Shown piece by piece: positions 10,388 through 20,883 of a stretch of DNA of 64,000 bases (within the stretch, counting starts at the first letter, position 1; each line of letters opens with the position of its first letter). This DNA is from Blastomyces gilchristii SLH14081 (taxonomy: Eukaryota > Ascomycota > Eurotiomycetes > Onygenales > Ajellomycetaceae): positions 2,064,241 through 2,128,240 of the forward strand of contig NW_003101678.1 in NCBI RefSeq assembly GCF_000003855.2. The letters are read 5' to 3'. The translations under genes and the position numbers were made by a program. Under the pieces are notes generated by a model. That model was not told where the DNA came from, did no database searches, and worked only from the letters and a program-made list of their open reading frames with translations.

Positions 10388-12774
10388 GGGGGGTCTATTA
10401 ATATGAAATTCCATGTTTCCCCGCTAATCACGTTTTGCAAACAGATCTTAAGGCGCAATATGAAGTTAGGCTGGAGGAGGGCTTGGATGCCTTTGTCGTT
10501 ATCGATGGGCTACCAATCGTGCCCGAAGAGAGCAAGCCGCGGCTCGTGAAATTCTTGCTGAAAAAATTGAACACCGTTGGTCGGACGCGCGAAGATGCCA
10601 TTTTCATGCCCGTGAACGAGAATAAGATGTCCGAAGGGTGCGTTCAGACTTATATAACACCGAGGAACTAAACGGAGCGGGGGAAACCTGTTCAATGAAG
10701 AATAAACAAACTAATTCCTGTTCCTCCCTGATGATCTTCAGATTTGCTTTTGTCGAATACGAATCTCCCGAACAGGCCCTCGAGGCCACAAAACATCTCC
10801 ACGGCACTCCCCTGGATAGAAAGCACACATTGGCAGTTAACAAACTTACGGATATCGATCGGTATGGACGTGAGGGCCGCATTGACGAGGAATATAAACC
10901 ACCCACCATCGAGCCATTCCAAGAGAAGGAGCACCTTCGATCATGGCTAGGTGATCCTAATGCCCGTGACCAGTTTGTCATGTTCCGCGGAGACAAAGTT
11001 GGCGTGTTCTGGAATATGAAGAAGGATCCTCCGGAGAATATCGTTGACCGGGAACACTGGACACAGCTTTTCGTACAATGGTCTCCGCAAGGCACTTTCC
11101 TTGCATCCGTGCATCCACAAGGCGTACAACTCTGGGGAGGACCCCAATTTACCAAACAAAAACAATTCCCCCATCCATTCGTTCAGCTTATTGACTTCTC
11201 CCCCGGTGAAAGCTACTTGACAACCTGGTCACCGCGGCCGATTCAAATCGAAGGGCCTCACCCAGTTCTTTCCTACGAGGAGGATGGGAAACATTTCATT
11301 ATCTGGGACATCGCAACTGGCAAGCCGCTGCGGTCTTTTGTCAACCATGACGTTCCTGCAGCCGCTGGTCCAGAGGGAGAGGTTGTGAAGAAGAAGATGC
11401 CATGGCCTACGTTCAAGTGGTCTTCGGATGAGAAATACGTTGCACGAATGCTTCTGGGTCAATCTATTTCCGTCTACGAACTGCCACGCATGAACCTCCT
11501 AGATAGAACATCTATTAAAATTGATGGAGTGACTGACTTCGAGTGGGCTCCCGCCACCCCCCAACGCGATGGAATCAGACAGTACGAACAGCTATTTTCC
11601 TTCTGGACCCCGGAAATCGGCAGCAACCCAGCGAAAGTTGGTTTGATGAGTATCCCATCCAAGGAAATTGTCCGGACAAGAAACCTGTTCAACGTTTCCG
11701 ACGTTAAGCTCCATTGGCAATCACTGGGTGCATACGTCTGCGTCAAGGTCGATCGACACTCCAAGTCAAAGAAATCCCTCGCCACGAACCTCGAAATTTT
11801 CCGTGTCAAGGAGAAGGGCGTGCCTGTTGAAGTGGTTGACTCTATAAAAGATACCGTTATTAACTTCGCTTGGGAGCCCAAGGGTGATCGATTCGTACTC
11901 ATTACGACGCCCGAAGCGTCTCCCAATGCCGGAGTTGCCTCCAAGACTGCTGTCTCATTCTTCTGCCCAGAGAAAGTCAAGGGTTCTGGCACGGGAAATT
12001 TCAGACTTATCCGTACCATCGAGAAGAAGACCAGCAATGCCATATATTGGTCTCCCAAGGGCCGGTTCGTGGTTGTTGCCACCGTCCACGTACAACAAAG
12101 CTTCGACCTCGATTTCTGGGACCTTGACTTCGAGGGTGAGAAGCAAGAGAGCGAGAAGGACCTTTCTGCTAACCTCCAACTAATGAAGACCGCTGAGCAT
12201 TACGGTGTCACTGACGTCGAGTGGGACCCAACCGGCCGCTATGTTGTCAGCAGCGCCAGCGCCTGGACTCACACTGTAAGTTTTGCATCCTTGCCTATTT
12301 AATGATTAAGAAACACAAAAAGAGATACTCTAAAAAACACTAACAAACGTCTTATAGATGGAAAACGGCTACAACATCCACACATTCTCCGGCACCACAA
12401 TCGCCGAACACCCAACGGAGAAATTCAAGCAGTTCGTGTGGCGTCCGCGTCCCCCAACCTTCCTCAGCAAGGAGGAGCAGAAACAGGTCCGCAAGAACCT
12501 GCGCGAGTACTCGCGCGAGTTCGAAGAGGAGGACAAATATGCCGTCGACATTGCTAACACGGCTATTGTCGAGATGCGCAAGAGAGTCCTTAACGAATGG
12601 ACTGCCTGGGTACGCCGGGAGAAGGAGCTGCTGGATGAGGAGATTGAGGTACTTGGTCTGGATAAGGAGGAGGGTGTAGCTGGGGTGGCTACTGAAGAGG
12701 AGGAGACGGAGGGAACGGTGGTGGAAGAGATAATGGAGGAAATTATTGATGAGACGGAGGAAATTATTGGATGA
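10227..12774 (+). CDS. prt1: translation initiation factor eIF3 subunit b (Prt1)
   Basis: Four exons (10227-10296, 10445-10637, 10742-12275, 12358-12774) encode 737 residues, the usual length for fungal eIF3b. The protein is a core scaffold subunit of cytosolic eIF3, which recruits the 40S subunit and helps mRNA scanning. The RNA-recognition motif lies at about residues 40-125 (VVIDGLPIV and GFAFVEY are its RNP-2 and RNP-1 strands). A long WD40-like beta-propeller follows ([24 protein letters not shown]). The C-terminus has a charged helix that binds other eIF3 subunits in the family, then an acidic Glu/Gly-rich tail. The start ATG has a good context (CACCATGGC). All junctions are GT/AG and keep the frame. 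Intron 1 is 148 nt and contains a run of about 30 T. Confidence 0.96.
10351..10386 (+). repeat. poly(T) run in eIF3b intron 1
   Basis: A homopolymer of more than 30 T, ending in a short G run, sits between the 5' splice site and the branch region of intron 1. Its length in the assembly is probably imprecise. It could serve as an extended polypyrimidine tract. Confidence 0.8.
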
Positions 12775-13482
12775 GGTGTTTAATTGTTCCTTTTTTTTTA
12801 AATTTTTATTTTGAGACCGACTGTTACGAATTTCTGTTTTTTAAACAATCCGGGCAATGGTTCGCGTTACCCGCTTTTGTTCTAAATGCTTTTTATTACT
12901 TTATGACCCTTCCCTTACCTTGAGATTGAAATTTCCATAGCTAGACACCCTTTGTTTTTCATGTGGTTGGGGGCAGGAGTAAATGTAGTGAGGTCATGTT
13001 AAGGTTGGGGCTAAAACACAAAAGCGGCTTAGTGAGCTTGTTTACGCCACGCTTAACTATCAGGAGAGGCATAACCTTCGTTCCCCGAAGGGGCGGCTAA
13101 AGCGCCGTGGACGTTGAGGGTACAAGGCAACATTATATATGCATATGTGCAAATTTGGAACAGCTCGTCTGAGAATACAACAGACTTTGAGTGTTTTATT
13201 AGATTCGAGCTCGATCTGGACCCCAAGCGCCTAACATGGCGCTAGCCAGCTTCGGACAGCCAACTGAGAACTAGATTACGGATTGGAAGGACCTATAACT
13301 AGAACTTGGATAGGGGAGTAGCGTCTGGAAATTAATTCCCTGAGCTACTACATAGCTAGCTACCCGTCATTTCGATAATATCTGCAGGTTAACGCAATGG
13401 TATATAACAGAAGCATTCTCATCGGTAAATCCCGAACTAACAACACCCGTTTTTGTTTCTATACCGGGCCTGGGACGCACAT

Positions 13483-13542
<60 letters not shown>

Positions 13543-13562
13543 TTCTTCCTCCCCCTCCCCCC
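12775..13562. other. intergenic between convergent genes, with CT microsatellite
   Basis: eIF3b and the hydrolase gene are convergent, so both 3' untranslated regions lie here. A (CT)n tract with a few interruptions covers about 13484-13545. A small inverted repeat (TTCCCCGAAGGGG) lies near 13080. No gene is seen. Confidence 0.55.
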
Positions 13563-14631
13563 TCACAAATGCACATCAAACCACGTAGCTGCCTGAATAA
13601 ATGCCTGCTCCTTGGCGAACTTGGCCTCTTTATTACTTAGGTCACCGCGGACGGCGAAGCCGTGCTGGACGCCGCTGAACAGGTTGATTTGCCAGGGGAA
13701 GCCAACTCTTGAGAGGATTTCCTCGGACTCGTGGCGGAGGTTTGATGGGAAGATGGTGTCGGTTTCTGTTGTGGTGAGCTTTTCTTTTTCTTTTTCTTTT
13801 TCTTTTTCTTTTTTTTATTTATTTTTTTTATTTTTCTTTTTTTTTTAAGGCGCTGGAGTGGGGGATCTCCTTACCGGCAGCGGAAATGGCATATGGACCC
13901 TTGATAGCTCGCAACTCTTCTGGCGCAACGAAGGATGGATGCGCGACGTATCCGACATCAATCCCTCCGCCTTCTTTCATGAATCGAGTAGCGTACTACA
14001 TGTATACATGTAGGTAGATAGAGAAGAGTTGTTAGAAGAGAGATACAACAACCATTCAACCCCCCCTCCCCCACTAACAAAAATAATAATAATAATAAAA
14101 TAAAAAATAAACCTAACAAACCTTCGCACCAAAACAATACCCCACCGACGCAACCCTCTTGATGCTCAAAGTCTCCCGCACATACTTAATCGTCGCAGCC
14201 GCAATGGGGTCGACGGCCTCTGTGGTATAATCCTTCAGCCAGGCCATGATGTCTATGCCACTCATGACCTGGTTCATGGTCAGGGCATTGCCGTGGAACA
14301 GGTCCGGGATCACGACCAGGTAGCCGCGGGCGGCAAAGTCGTCCGCGACGAGTTTGACATTGTCGGCTAGACCTAGGATGTCGGTGAAGATAATGATGGC
14401 TTTTTCTAGCTTGGTGGTCGTGGCGGAGGCAGGGGGGTGGGAGATGTATGTGTCGACTGGATGGCGGTCGGGGTGAGTTGTTAGTAACTTTATTTTTATT
14501 ATGCTGGTATGCTTTAATTTTCTGATTGGTTTTATATACATACTGTCGCCAATTTTCTTGATCTCGCCCGAGGCTATTCCCATGTGCTTGAACCCGCGGG
14601 TGCAGCAAGCGCCTGGCGGGTGGGAGGCCAT
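13563..14631 (-). CDS. dienelactone hydrolase family protein (AIM2-like)
   Basis: Four exons (14544-14631, 14122-14456, 13875-13995, 13563-13765) encode 248 residues, normal for the family. It is an alpha/beta hydrolase of the dienelactone hydrolase type, the group of yeast Aim2. These cytosolic enzymes hydrolyse enol-lactones or related esters, and the physiological substrate in fungi is usually unknown. The N-terminus MASHPPGACCTRGFKH is typical. The catalytic triad is visible: Cys in GYCFGAK (about 138), Asp in ETDTIFP (about 184) and His in QHGF (about 216). Intron 1 has a perfect TACTAAC branch site. Intron 3 contains a (TTTTTC)n tract, and intron 2 AT-rich trinucleotide runs. No neighbour suggests a pathway. 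Confidence 0.92.
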
Positions 14632-15104
14632 GTTTACTTGTGTATTTAGGATGGCAGGATGTGATGGGAGGAGGAAGCTAGAAAGATAGATGTCTTAAGT
14701 GTTGGGATTGAAGTCTACGGCTTCTAGTTATAGTGTAGGTCTGTCTTGTAACGGACGGTTTTGTATATAATAATAGCCCTGATACGCGATACCCGTGGAT
14801 AATCCCGTCAGGCAGCTGGTAGACATCGGCATTAACTTACTCACTGTGCCCCGCCTTTTAGTGACAGCATTAGCTGTAAATTCTCACACCCCTTTGACTG
14901 CTGCCCCTCATCCCGAAGACTCCACACCAACTTGCATTACAGCACAACTAGAGTTGCATCAACAAGAAGGGAATTGGACCACATACTGTTGATCACTGCT
15001 GTGAAGTGAAGTGATTATCAATCAGGCATGGGATTAGTGTGCGGTGGTCTCATTTCATTTCCTTTTTTCCCCCTCGCTTTGATTGCCTGCCATAGTGATA
15101 GATG

Positions 15105-15141
<37 letters not shown>

Positions 15142-15379
15142 AATAAAAGATAAAAAGAACCCCTGAAAATACCAGCTCGGATACATTATTCAGTCATTCA
15201 GCCTGGATAATAGCATCTGATATGTAGTTAGTTACCTATATGATTAAACCCCTTTGCTGCTGGCGGACATAGCCCCTACATCATCTATCAAGCCGAAGCC
15301 GTCAGCTCAAAAGAAGGCTAGAGAAACCTCGGAATGTTCCTGGGATTGATTATTAATCGCGCAGTCTCCAGTTTGTAAT
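14632..15379. other. intergenic, with TA microsatellite
   Basis: No gene is recognised. A (TA)n run covers about 15107-15139. The region leads into an inverted-repeat element at 15380. Confidence 0.5.
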
Positions 15380-15757
15380 TGTTGGGGGTCCCGGGTTGAT
15401 CGGCCCTTCTACCAGCAGTGCGCTGGTGGTGATTGAGCTCCTTTACCCCAGTAGCCTACAGTTCGTAATAATAGAATGGAGAAGAGGTCAATAAAACTTA
15501 ATTAATATTGTAAAAATAAAAAGTATTTATATTAATACTATTAAATTTATAAAAAAAAGACACAGAAATTATTTAAAATATAATTAATCTATAAATATTA
15601 AATATAACTTCATTGGATAAATTGATTAAAAATTGTGAATATAAAGAGATAGATAGTAAATGTTGAGATAGTAACTTAACTTACTCTACTGGGGCAAAAG
15701 AGCTCAGTCACCACCAGCGCACTGGTAGAAGGGCCGATCAACCCGGGACCCCCAACA
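15380..15757. mobile_element. 378-bp MITE-like element with ~75-bp inverted ends
   Basis: The left end starts TGTTGGGGGTCCCGGG. The right end is its inverse (CCCGGGACCCCCAACA), and the inverted repeat runs on for about 75 bp to the CCCCAGTAG / CTACTGGGG boundaries. It differs by a few substitutions and a 3-bp indel. The ends are GC-rich and unmutated, while the roughly 220-bp core is extremely AT-rich. No coding capacity is present, so this looks like a foldback or miniature inverted-repeat element. I could not find a clear target-site duplication, so the class is open. Confidence 0.75.
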
Positions 15758-16094
15758 GTTAACTTATATAAGTTAAGTTACAGGCGCTTACAAATCATCT
15801 AGCGCCTAACTAGTTAGTGCCTGTGGCTGATATTACATTAACTACTGTCTATGGTATGTTTAATTTTGAGAAAGACCAACGGAGTTAAGAAAACAATCAA
15901 GGTGAAGCAGCAGGATAGTTACAAAAGTGAATCACTCCATGCATAAAGATGTCGCTCTCCGCTCCTTCAATGGCTGGATATCACTTCCTACTTCCTTCTC
16001 CCTTCCTCCGCTCCCTTGATACCGATACAACTCTCTGGCGGCGGATAGATAGATCATCATATATACAAATCCCTTCAACAAGCGTCATAGAACA
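15758..16094. promoter_or_regulatory. upstream region of NmrA-like gene with palindromes
   Basis: A perfect 16-bp palindrome TAACTTATATAAGTTA follows directly on the inverted-repeat element. It is followed by an AGGCGCT/AGCGCCT inverted pair near 15782-15808. The promoter of the oxidoreductase must lie here, but no defined operator can be named. Confidence 0.4.
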
Positions 16095-17215
16095 ATGGCC
16101 CCCGCAAAGTTCCTCATTACAGGCTCAACCAGCGGCCTAGGTGCTTCTGTCCTCGCCACGCTTTACAAATCCGTCGACAACCCGGCGGAGATCATAGCTA
16201 NNNNNNNNNNNNNNNNNNNNNNNNNNNNNNNNNNNNNNNNNNNNNNNNNNNNNNNNNNNNNNNNNNNNNNNNNNNNNNNNNNNNNNNNNNNNNNNNNNNN
16301 TCAACCCCCGTTGTAAGCGTGGATAGGAGGGCGAAGCAGCATTCAAATGTCATCGAGGCGGCGAAGAGGGCTGGTGTCGGCCATGTATGAATTTCTTTTT
16401 TATTAATTCCATCCTTGGTCCTAAGAATCTATAGAATTTACTCCAAAACAATTCTTAGCTTTACTTACCTGTTCTGTGAGGTTCTGTAATAGGTATACTA
16501 CTCCAGCCTCGCATTTGGCGGCTACGGATCACATTCAAAGGCCGTCGTGCAGACATCTCATTTAATCACAGAAGAGCAATTGAAAAAGTACTAGTCGCCC
16601 CCATTTTCCCTATACACTCCTTACTAACATCCCCCAGATCCGGCATCCCCTACACCTCCATCCGCGAAGGCATCTACGCAAGACGCCTTCCCCGTCTTCG
16701 CCTCCTGGTACCCGGACACAACCACCATCTACATCCCTACCGACTGCGCCATCGCCTGGACCTCCCGCACCGAGCTCGGCGAAGCCAACGCAAAACTCAT
16801 GCTGCGTGACCCAGCCACCCTCCCATCCCTCCTCCAAAATAGCCACGACAACAACATCGCCCTCCTCACGGGACCGCGCGCCTATACCTTTGCAGATCTC
16901 GCCGAGGCCCTCACGCGTGCCACGGGCAAGAAGGTAACTCTGCAGAAGATCCCGCGGGAAGAGTATGCGGCGCTCGTGGCGGCCGAGGACGCCAAGGAGG
17001 GCCATGGCGGGAAATCGGCGGAGTTCTTCGAGGTATGGGGTACTTTGCTGGATGCGGCGGCCCAGGGGGAGGCGGAGATGGTGAGCCCGCTTATGGGGGA
17101 ACTGCTGGGCCGTCCGCCACGGGATGGCTTGGGGTATATCGAGGAGCTGGTGAAGGAGGCGGCGCCGCGGGGCGGGTATACGTGGCATCAGAATTATGAT
17201 GTGGAGAGGGAGTAG
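16095..17215 (+). CDS. NmrA-like NAD(P)-binding oxidoreductase (gap, frameshift)
   Basis: The gene starts MAPAKFLITGSTSGLG, a Rossmann nucleotide-binding motif of the atypical short-chain dehydrogenase / NmrA-like family. After the gap come the family segments VIEAAKRAGVGHVYYSSLAFGG, SGIPYTSIREGIYA and PDTTTIYIPTDCAIAWTSR. Members are NAD(P)H-dependent quinone oxidoreductases or redox sensors. Exons are 16095-16384, 16493-16587 and 16638-17215. Positions 16201-16300 are N, so an unknown number of residues is missing. Right after EGIYA the frame shifts by one base at about 16681 (an extra A), after which the protein continues normally to the stop at 17213. This may be an assembly error next to the gap, or the gene may be broken. 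Confidence 0.82.
16201..16300. other. assembly gap of 100 N
   Basis: One hundred N interrupt the first exon of the NmrA-like gene. The round size suggests a placeholder of unknown true length. Confidence 0.99.
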
Positions 17216-17320
17216 ATGAGAGATTTGCTCTTTTTTTTTTTCGCTGTATGAAATGGTTCTCCTGTGTTTGTTTTTGCTTGATTTACATAGTTTATAATTT
17301 ATGATTTTGAAGGAGGTAAG
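17216..17320. other. 3' flank of NmrA-like gene
   Basis: This is short AT-rich flanking sequence with a T run at about 17231-17242. The compositional border to the transposon graveyard lies just to its right. Confidence 0.5.
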
Positions 17321-17466
17321 TAGGCAAGCCAGTGAGATTATAAATTTCATGTTTGATCTCATTTGATCTGGTCTCATACCTTTCTTGATGCAAGTCTCAT
17401 CAGAACTAATCATTAAAAAAAATATGAAAAGTGACTAGAAATCAGAGCTTAGAATGAAACTATAAC
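17321..17466. mobile_element. hAT-MITE fragment (left end only)
   Basis: About 146 bp match the left end of the 506-bp MITE family described at 17734, from a diverged terminus through the AATTTCATGTTTGATCTC segment. Similarity stops near 17466. It is the copy nearest the last gene. Confidence 0.75.
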
Positions 17467-17733
17467 GTGATCAACCACTCAACGCCCGCTTACACTCAAC
17501 ACCCGCCATTTCACCATTACTATGATGAAATATTTTCAATGATATCTCAACAACACAATTAGATTTTAAGATGATATATTATATGATGAAAATATATATA
17601 GAAAATTACATATAAAAATATACAGCTAATTCTGTAGATATTTATTTAACTTAATAACTTATCTGAAATATAAAATCTTGAATGAAGATAGATTCAGTGA
17701 GTAAGAAGTTATTAAGTTAATAAAGATTGTAAT
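17467..17733. other. AT-rich sequence, unassigned
   Basis: This mutated sequence lies between two MITE copies. It is strongly AT-rich and has no open frame. The last eight bases (17726-17733, ATTGTAAT) are the target duplication of the next MITE. Confidence 0.4.
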
Positions 17734-18239
17734 TAGACTGACCGTGTGACTGTGTCTGAGACCAGGACCAGATTTTTTGATAGTCTCATTATCAATTTGA
17801 CTAATCCCATTACATGGTTTTAACATTTGATAGTAGTTTCATACTGTCTCAGTGAGACTTACTGTCTACTCTTATTACATTTTTCAAATAAGATTATAAT
17901 TTCCACTTCTCAATTTAAATTATTTTTATTGCTTTAAATGACTTTAAATCTTATTTAAGCATTATCAAAAAGTGTTACTTTTTAAAAAATTAAAAATAGT
18001 CTAAAAAAAACCTTAAAATGTCTAAAAATAGTAACTTTATGTCAAGAATGAGACTAAATAAGATCAAATGAGACTACTTTCTCATTTTTTTCAAGTCATG
18101 ATTTCATTTTAAGATCTTATATATGATCACTTTGTATGTTTTTTTAATAACTAGTCTCAGTGAGATTCATGTCAAGAAATGTATAAGATCAAATTAAATA
18201 AGATTAAATATGAAATTCATGATTCTGATAGTCAGTCTA
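17734..18239. mobile_element. hAT-type MITE, complete 506-bp copy (M1)
   Basis: The copy starts TAGACTGACCGTGTGACTG and ends GATAGTCAGTCTA, giving a terminal inverted repeat of about 9 bp. It is flanked by a perfect 8-bp target duplication ATTGTAAT (17726-17733 and 18240-18247). An 8-bp duplication is the hallmark of hAT transposase. The interior is non-coding and contains inverted AT-rich segments (GTTACT ... AGTAAC). Four more complete copies and several fragments occur in the window. Confidence 0.93.
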
Positions 18240-18406
18240 ATTGTAATATTATCAGATTTCTCTGACAGTGAATTTATAAGCATTTTAACAGAGCTCTGAA
18301 AACATGATTTAGTTACTTTTTATAAAATCAAGAATTTACTTTTCTGATTAAAAAGATAATTTTTGAATTCTTTAATTTTTTTCTTATATAACTGTAATTA
18401 CTACTG
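18240..18406. other. AT-rich spacer
   Basis: Nothing is recognised here beyond the MITE target duplication at the left and the SINE target duplication at the right (18394-18406). Confidence 0.5.
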
Positions 18407-18782
18407 GCCCCGGTGGCCGAATGGTTAATGCGGCCACCCGGTAGCACCTTGGCGTGGGAAACCAAGGCGCGTGGGTTCGAAACCCGCAGGGGATACATTA
18501 AATCCGGAACTCAAGCACCTCAGGTTTCTAATAAATACAGAGATGTACAAATCGCTTCAATGAATTGCTCTATGTTCCTGGGCTGGGAAGTTATTATCAC
18601 ATGTATCTAATTGTCACTTCTTTGTATTTTCCTATGTTCTTGTTATCTTGACATGGTTTCAACACCTGTATTTCCTTCTGTATAATCAACACTTAATCTG
18701 TATTTAACATCACGCAAGGACTCATCATAAGCTCTGCTTGCATATGAGTATAATGGAAGAATAATAATAATAATAATAATAA
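18407..18782 (+). mobile_element. tRNA-derived SINE, nearly unmutated copy (SINE1)
   Basis: This is a 376-bp element. The head starts GCCCCGGTGGCCGAATGG and contains an A box (TGGCCGAATGG) and a B box (GGTTCGAAACC), the internal RNA polymerase III promoter of tRNA genes. A T-stem/loop can be drawn around the B box, but the acceptor stem does not close, so it is not a working tRNA. The body is not tRNA-related and the 3' end is a (TAA)n tail. A perfect 13-bp target duplication GTAATTACTACTG flanks it (18394-18406, 18783-18795), as expected for LINE-driven insertion. It keeps its CG pairs, unlike almost everything around it. Confidence 0.93.
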
Positions 18783-18907
18783 GTAATTACTACTGTACAG
18801 TAGCTTATTCTTTCTTCTCTTTTTACTCTTGAGTCTTTCTTATATCTCTAAGCTTCTTTTCAATCTACTATTAAGTAACTCTTACTATAAGAATAAGTGC
18901 TCAGAGA

Positions 18908-19798
18908 TAGACTAATCACTGAGATTATAAATTTTATATTTAATCTCATTTAATCTGATTTCATACATTTCTTAATATGAATTCTGCTGAGACTAATTAT
19001 TAAAAAAAATATGCAAAGTAACTATATATCAGATCTCAAAATGAAATTATAACTTAGAAAAAATAAGAAAGTGATCTTATTTAATCTCATTTAGTCTTAT
19101 TCTTAATATAAAGTTACTATTTTTAAATATTTTAAGATTTTTTTTAGACTATTTTTAATTTTTTAAAAAGTAACAGTTTTTAATAATACTTAAATAAGAT
19201 TTAAAGTCATTTAAAGTAATAAAAATAGTTTAAATTAAGCAGTAAAAATCATAATCTTATTTGAAAAATATAATAAGAGTAGACAGTAAGTCTCACTGAG
19301 ACAGTATAAGACTACTATCTAATCTTATTCTAATAACTGAATGATTAATACAGTCATCTAATAGTGTCTTAATGTGAGAAATCAAGGTATATGAGTTTGA
19401 AACCCGCAGAGAATACATTAAATTCAGAACTCAAGCATCTCAGATTTCTAATAAATACAGAGATGTACAAATCACTTTAATAAATCACTCTATGTTTCTG
19501 AGATGAGAAGTTATTATTGTGTGTATTTAATTATCACTTCTTTGTATTTTCTATGTTCTTATTATCTTGATGTGATCTCAACACCTGTATTTTCTTTTGT
19601 ATAATTAATACTTAACCCGTATTTAACATCATGCAAGAACTCATCATAAGCTCTGCTTGTATATAAGTATAATAAAAGAATAATAATAATAATAATAACT
19701 ATCTAATCTTAAAACTGTGTAATGAGATTAGTTAAATTAATAATAAAAGTATTAAATATTCTAATTCTGATCTCTAATATGATTACATAGTCAGTCTA
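18908..19798. mobile_element. hAT-type MITE (M2) split by SINE2
   Basis: The ends are TAGACTAATC and CATAGTCAGTCTA, mutated forms of the family ends. Flanks CTCAGAGA and CTCACAGG are an imperfect 8-bp duplication within the element B LTR. A SINE sits inside at 19328-19697. Confidence 0.85.
19328..19697 (+). mobile_element. tRNA-derived SINE, mutated copy (SINE2)
   Basis: It aligns with SINE1 along its whole length, and nearly every difference is C-to-T or G-to-A. For example, the head reads TTCTAATAACTGAATGA against CCCCGGTGGCCGAATGG. It has a (TAA)n tail. A perfect 14-bp target duplication ACTATCTAATCTTA (19314-19327, 19698-19711) lies within MITE M2, so the SINE inserted after the MITE. 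Confidence 0.94.
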
Positions 19799-20263
19799 CT
19801 CACAGGTGATTATTCAGATATTTATAGCTTGATATGATATGTACTGATAACTACTAGAAGTATTCACAGTAGAAAGATAAATGTAGAGATTAAATATATA
19901 ATAGTATTCAAGCTAAGTTATAAATAGTAGTTACAAACTTAAGTTTATATAGTTATATATAGTCAAGTAACTCTATTAATTATATAAGAGATACAAAGAG
20001 AAGTAAAGAATCTGTAAAAAGTAAGATTTTTTATATATATCTTTCTCTCTAAGACTTTATCTATAAAACCTTTCACTGAGTGATTTTATAGAATCAGACT
20101 TAGCACTGTAATAATACTTACTAAAAATTCTTTATATCTATAAAAAAACCTCAGTGAGAAAAAATCTCTTATTACTGTAAGAAAAAAAGAGTTTATTATT
20201 TAATTTCTTATTCTATAAGATTCTTTATAATCTGCAGATCTTTCTCTGACTATTATACATATT

Positions 20264-20581
20264 TGTGACGGGCTGCACCTGATCAATTATATAGACTATT
20301 TCATTACACTTCACAGATTTCTATCACTTCAATTCTCAGTCACTGATTCTCAGCTGAAAATCTACAGAATTTCTATTCTTCTGCTCTGAAGCTTTATCAT
20401 GTATGAAAACCTCTATTCTTCTGCTCTAAAGTTTCACTGTGTACATCACAGTGTATGTGTATAAATATTCACTCTGATCACTGATTCTCACACTTTCTCT
20501 TTCTTTTCTTCTCTAATGTTTTTATCTTTGTTATATAAGATCTATATATTATACTGATTTATTCAGTGTAGATCTCTTACA
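20264..20581 (+). repeat. 5' LTR of A1
   Basis: This is a 318-bp direct repeat with the copy at 33439-33756. It holds a TATAAATATTCAC segment and a poorly conserved mid-region that varies between A copies. Confidence 0.92.
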
Positions 20582-20883
20582 CTATAAAAATATTCATCAT
20601 CTTCTTATTAGAAATGATTACTCACTGAGATATTCAAACATATAACAATGTGTAAGAAATAAAGAAATAGTTAAAGAGTTAAGCAGACACTGAGTTCTTA
20701 AATAGAAGCTTGCTCATCAGTCACTCTGACTCTGTAATAAAATCTTATAAAGAGAGTAAGATCTTATAAAGAGAATATCAGTGAAAGATCTGAGAGTTCT
20801 GATATTACAGATATATAAGATATTCATATAATTGCACTTCTTCTGATTTCACAGATATTATATATTCAACAATTAATATAATC

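Larger units (their letters stand above)
18886..20263 (-). mobile_element. LTR element B, antisense copy B2, first part
   Basis: Sequence from 18886 (TATAAGAATAAGTGCTC) is the reverse complement of the element B LTR and then of its 3' internal region. It is interrupted by MITE M2 (18908-19798) and, at 20263, by element A1. It continues at 33757. Comparison is to B1 at 22082-29849. Its 3' LTR, PPT-proximal region and part of the post-pol segment are represented, all heavily mutated. Confidence 0.85.

Noticed and set aside
16610..17413. Minus-strand frame of 267 codons
   Set aside because: It is antisense to the NmrA-like gene and runs into a MITE fragment. The high GC of the sense codons keeps the opposite strand open.
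17726..18247. Solo LTR
   Set aside because: The ends are inverted, not TG...CA, and the duplication is 8 bp. This is a hAT-type MITE.
18407..18500. A functional tRNA gene
   Set aside because: The A and B boxes are good, but the acceptor stem does not pair, a 280-bp body with a (TAA)n tail follows, target duplications flank it, and further copies exist. It is a SINE.
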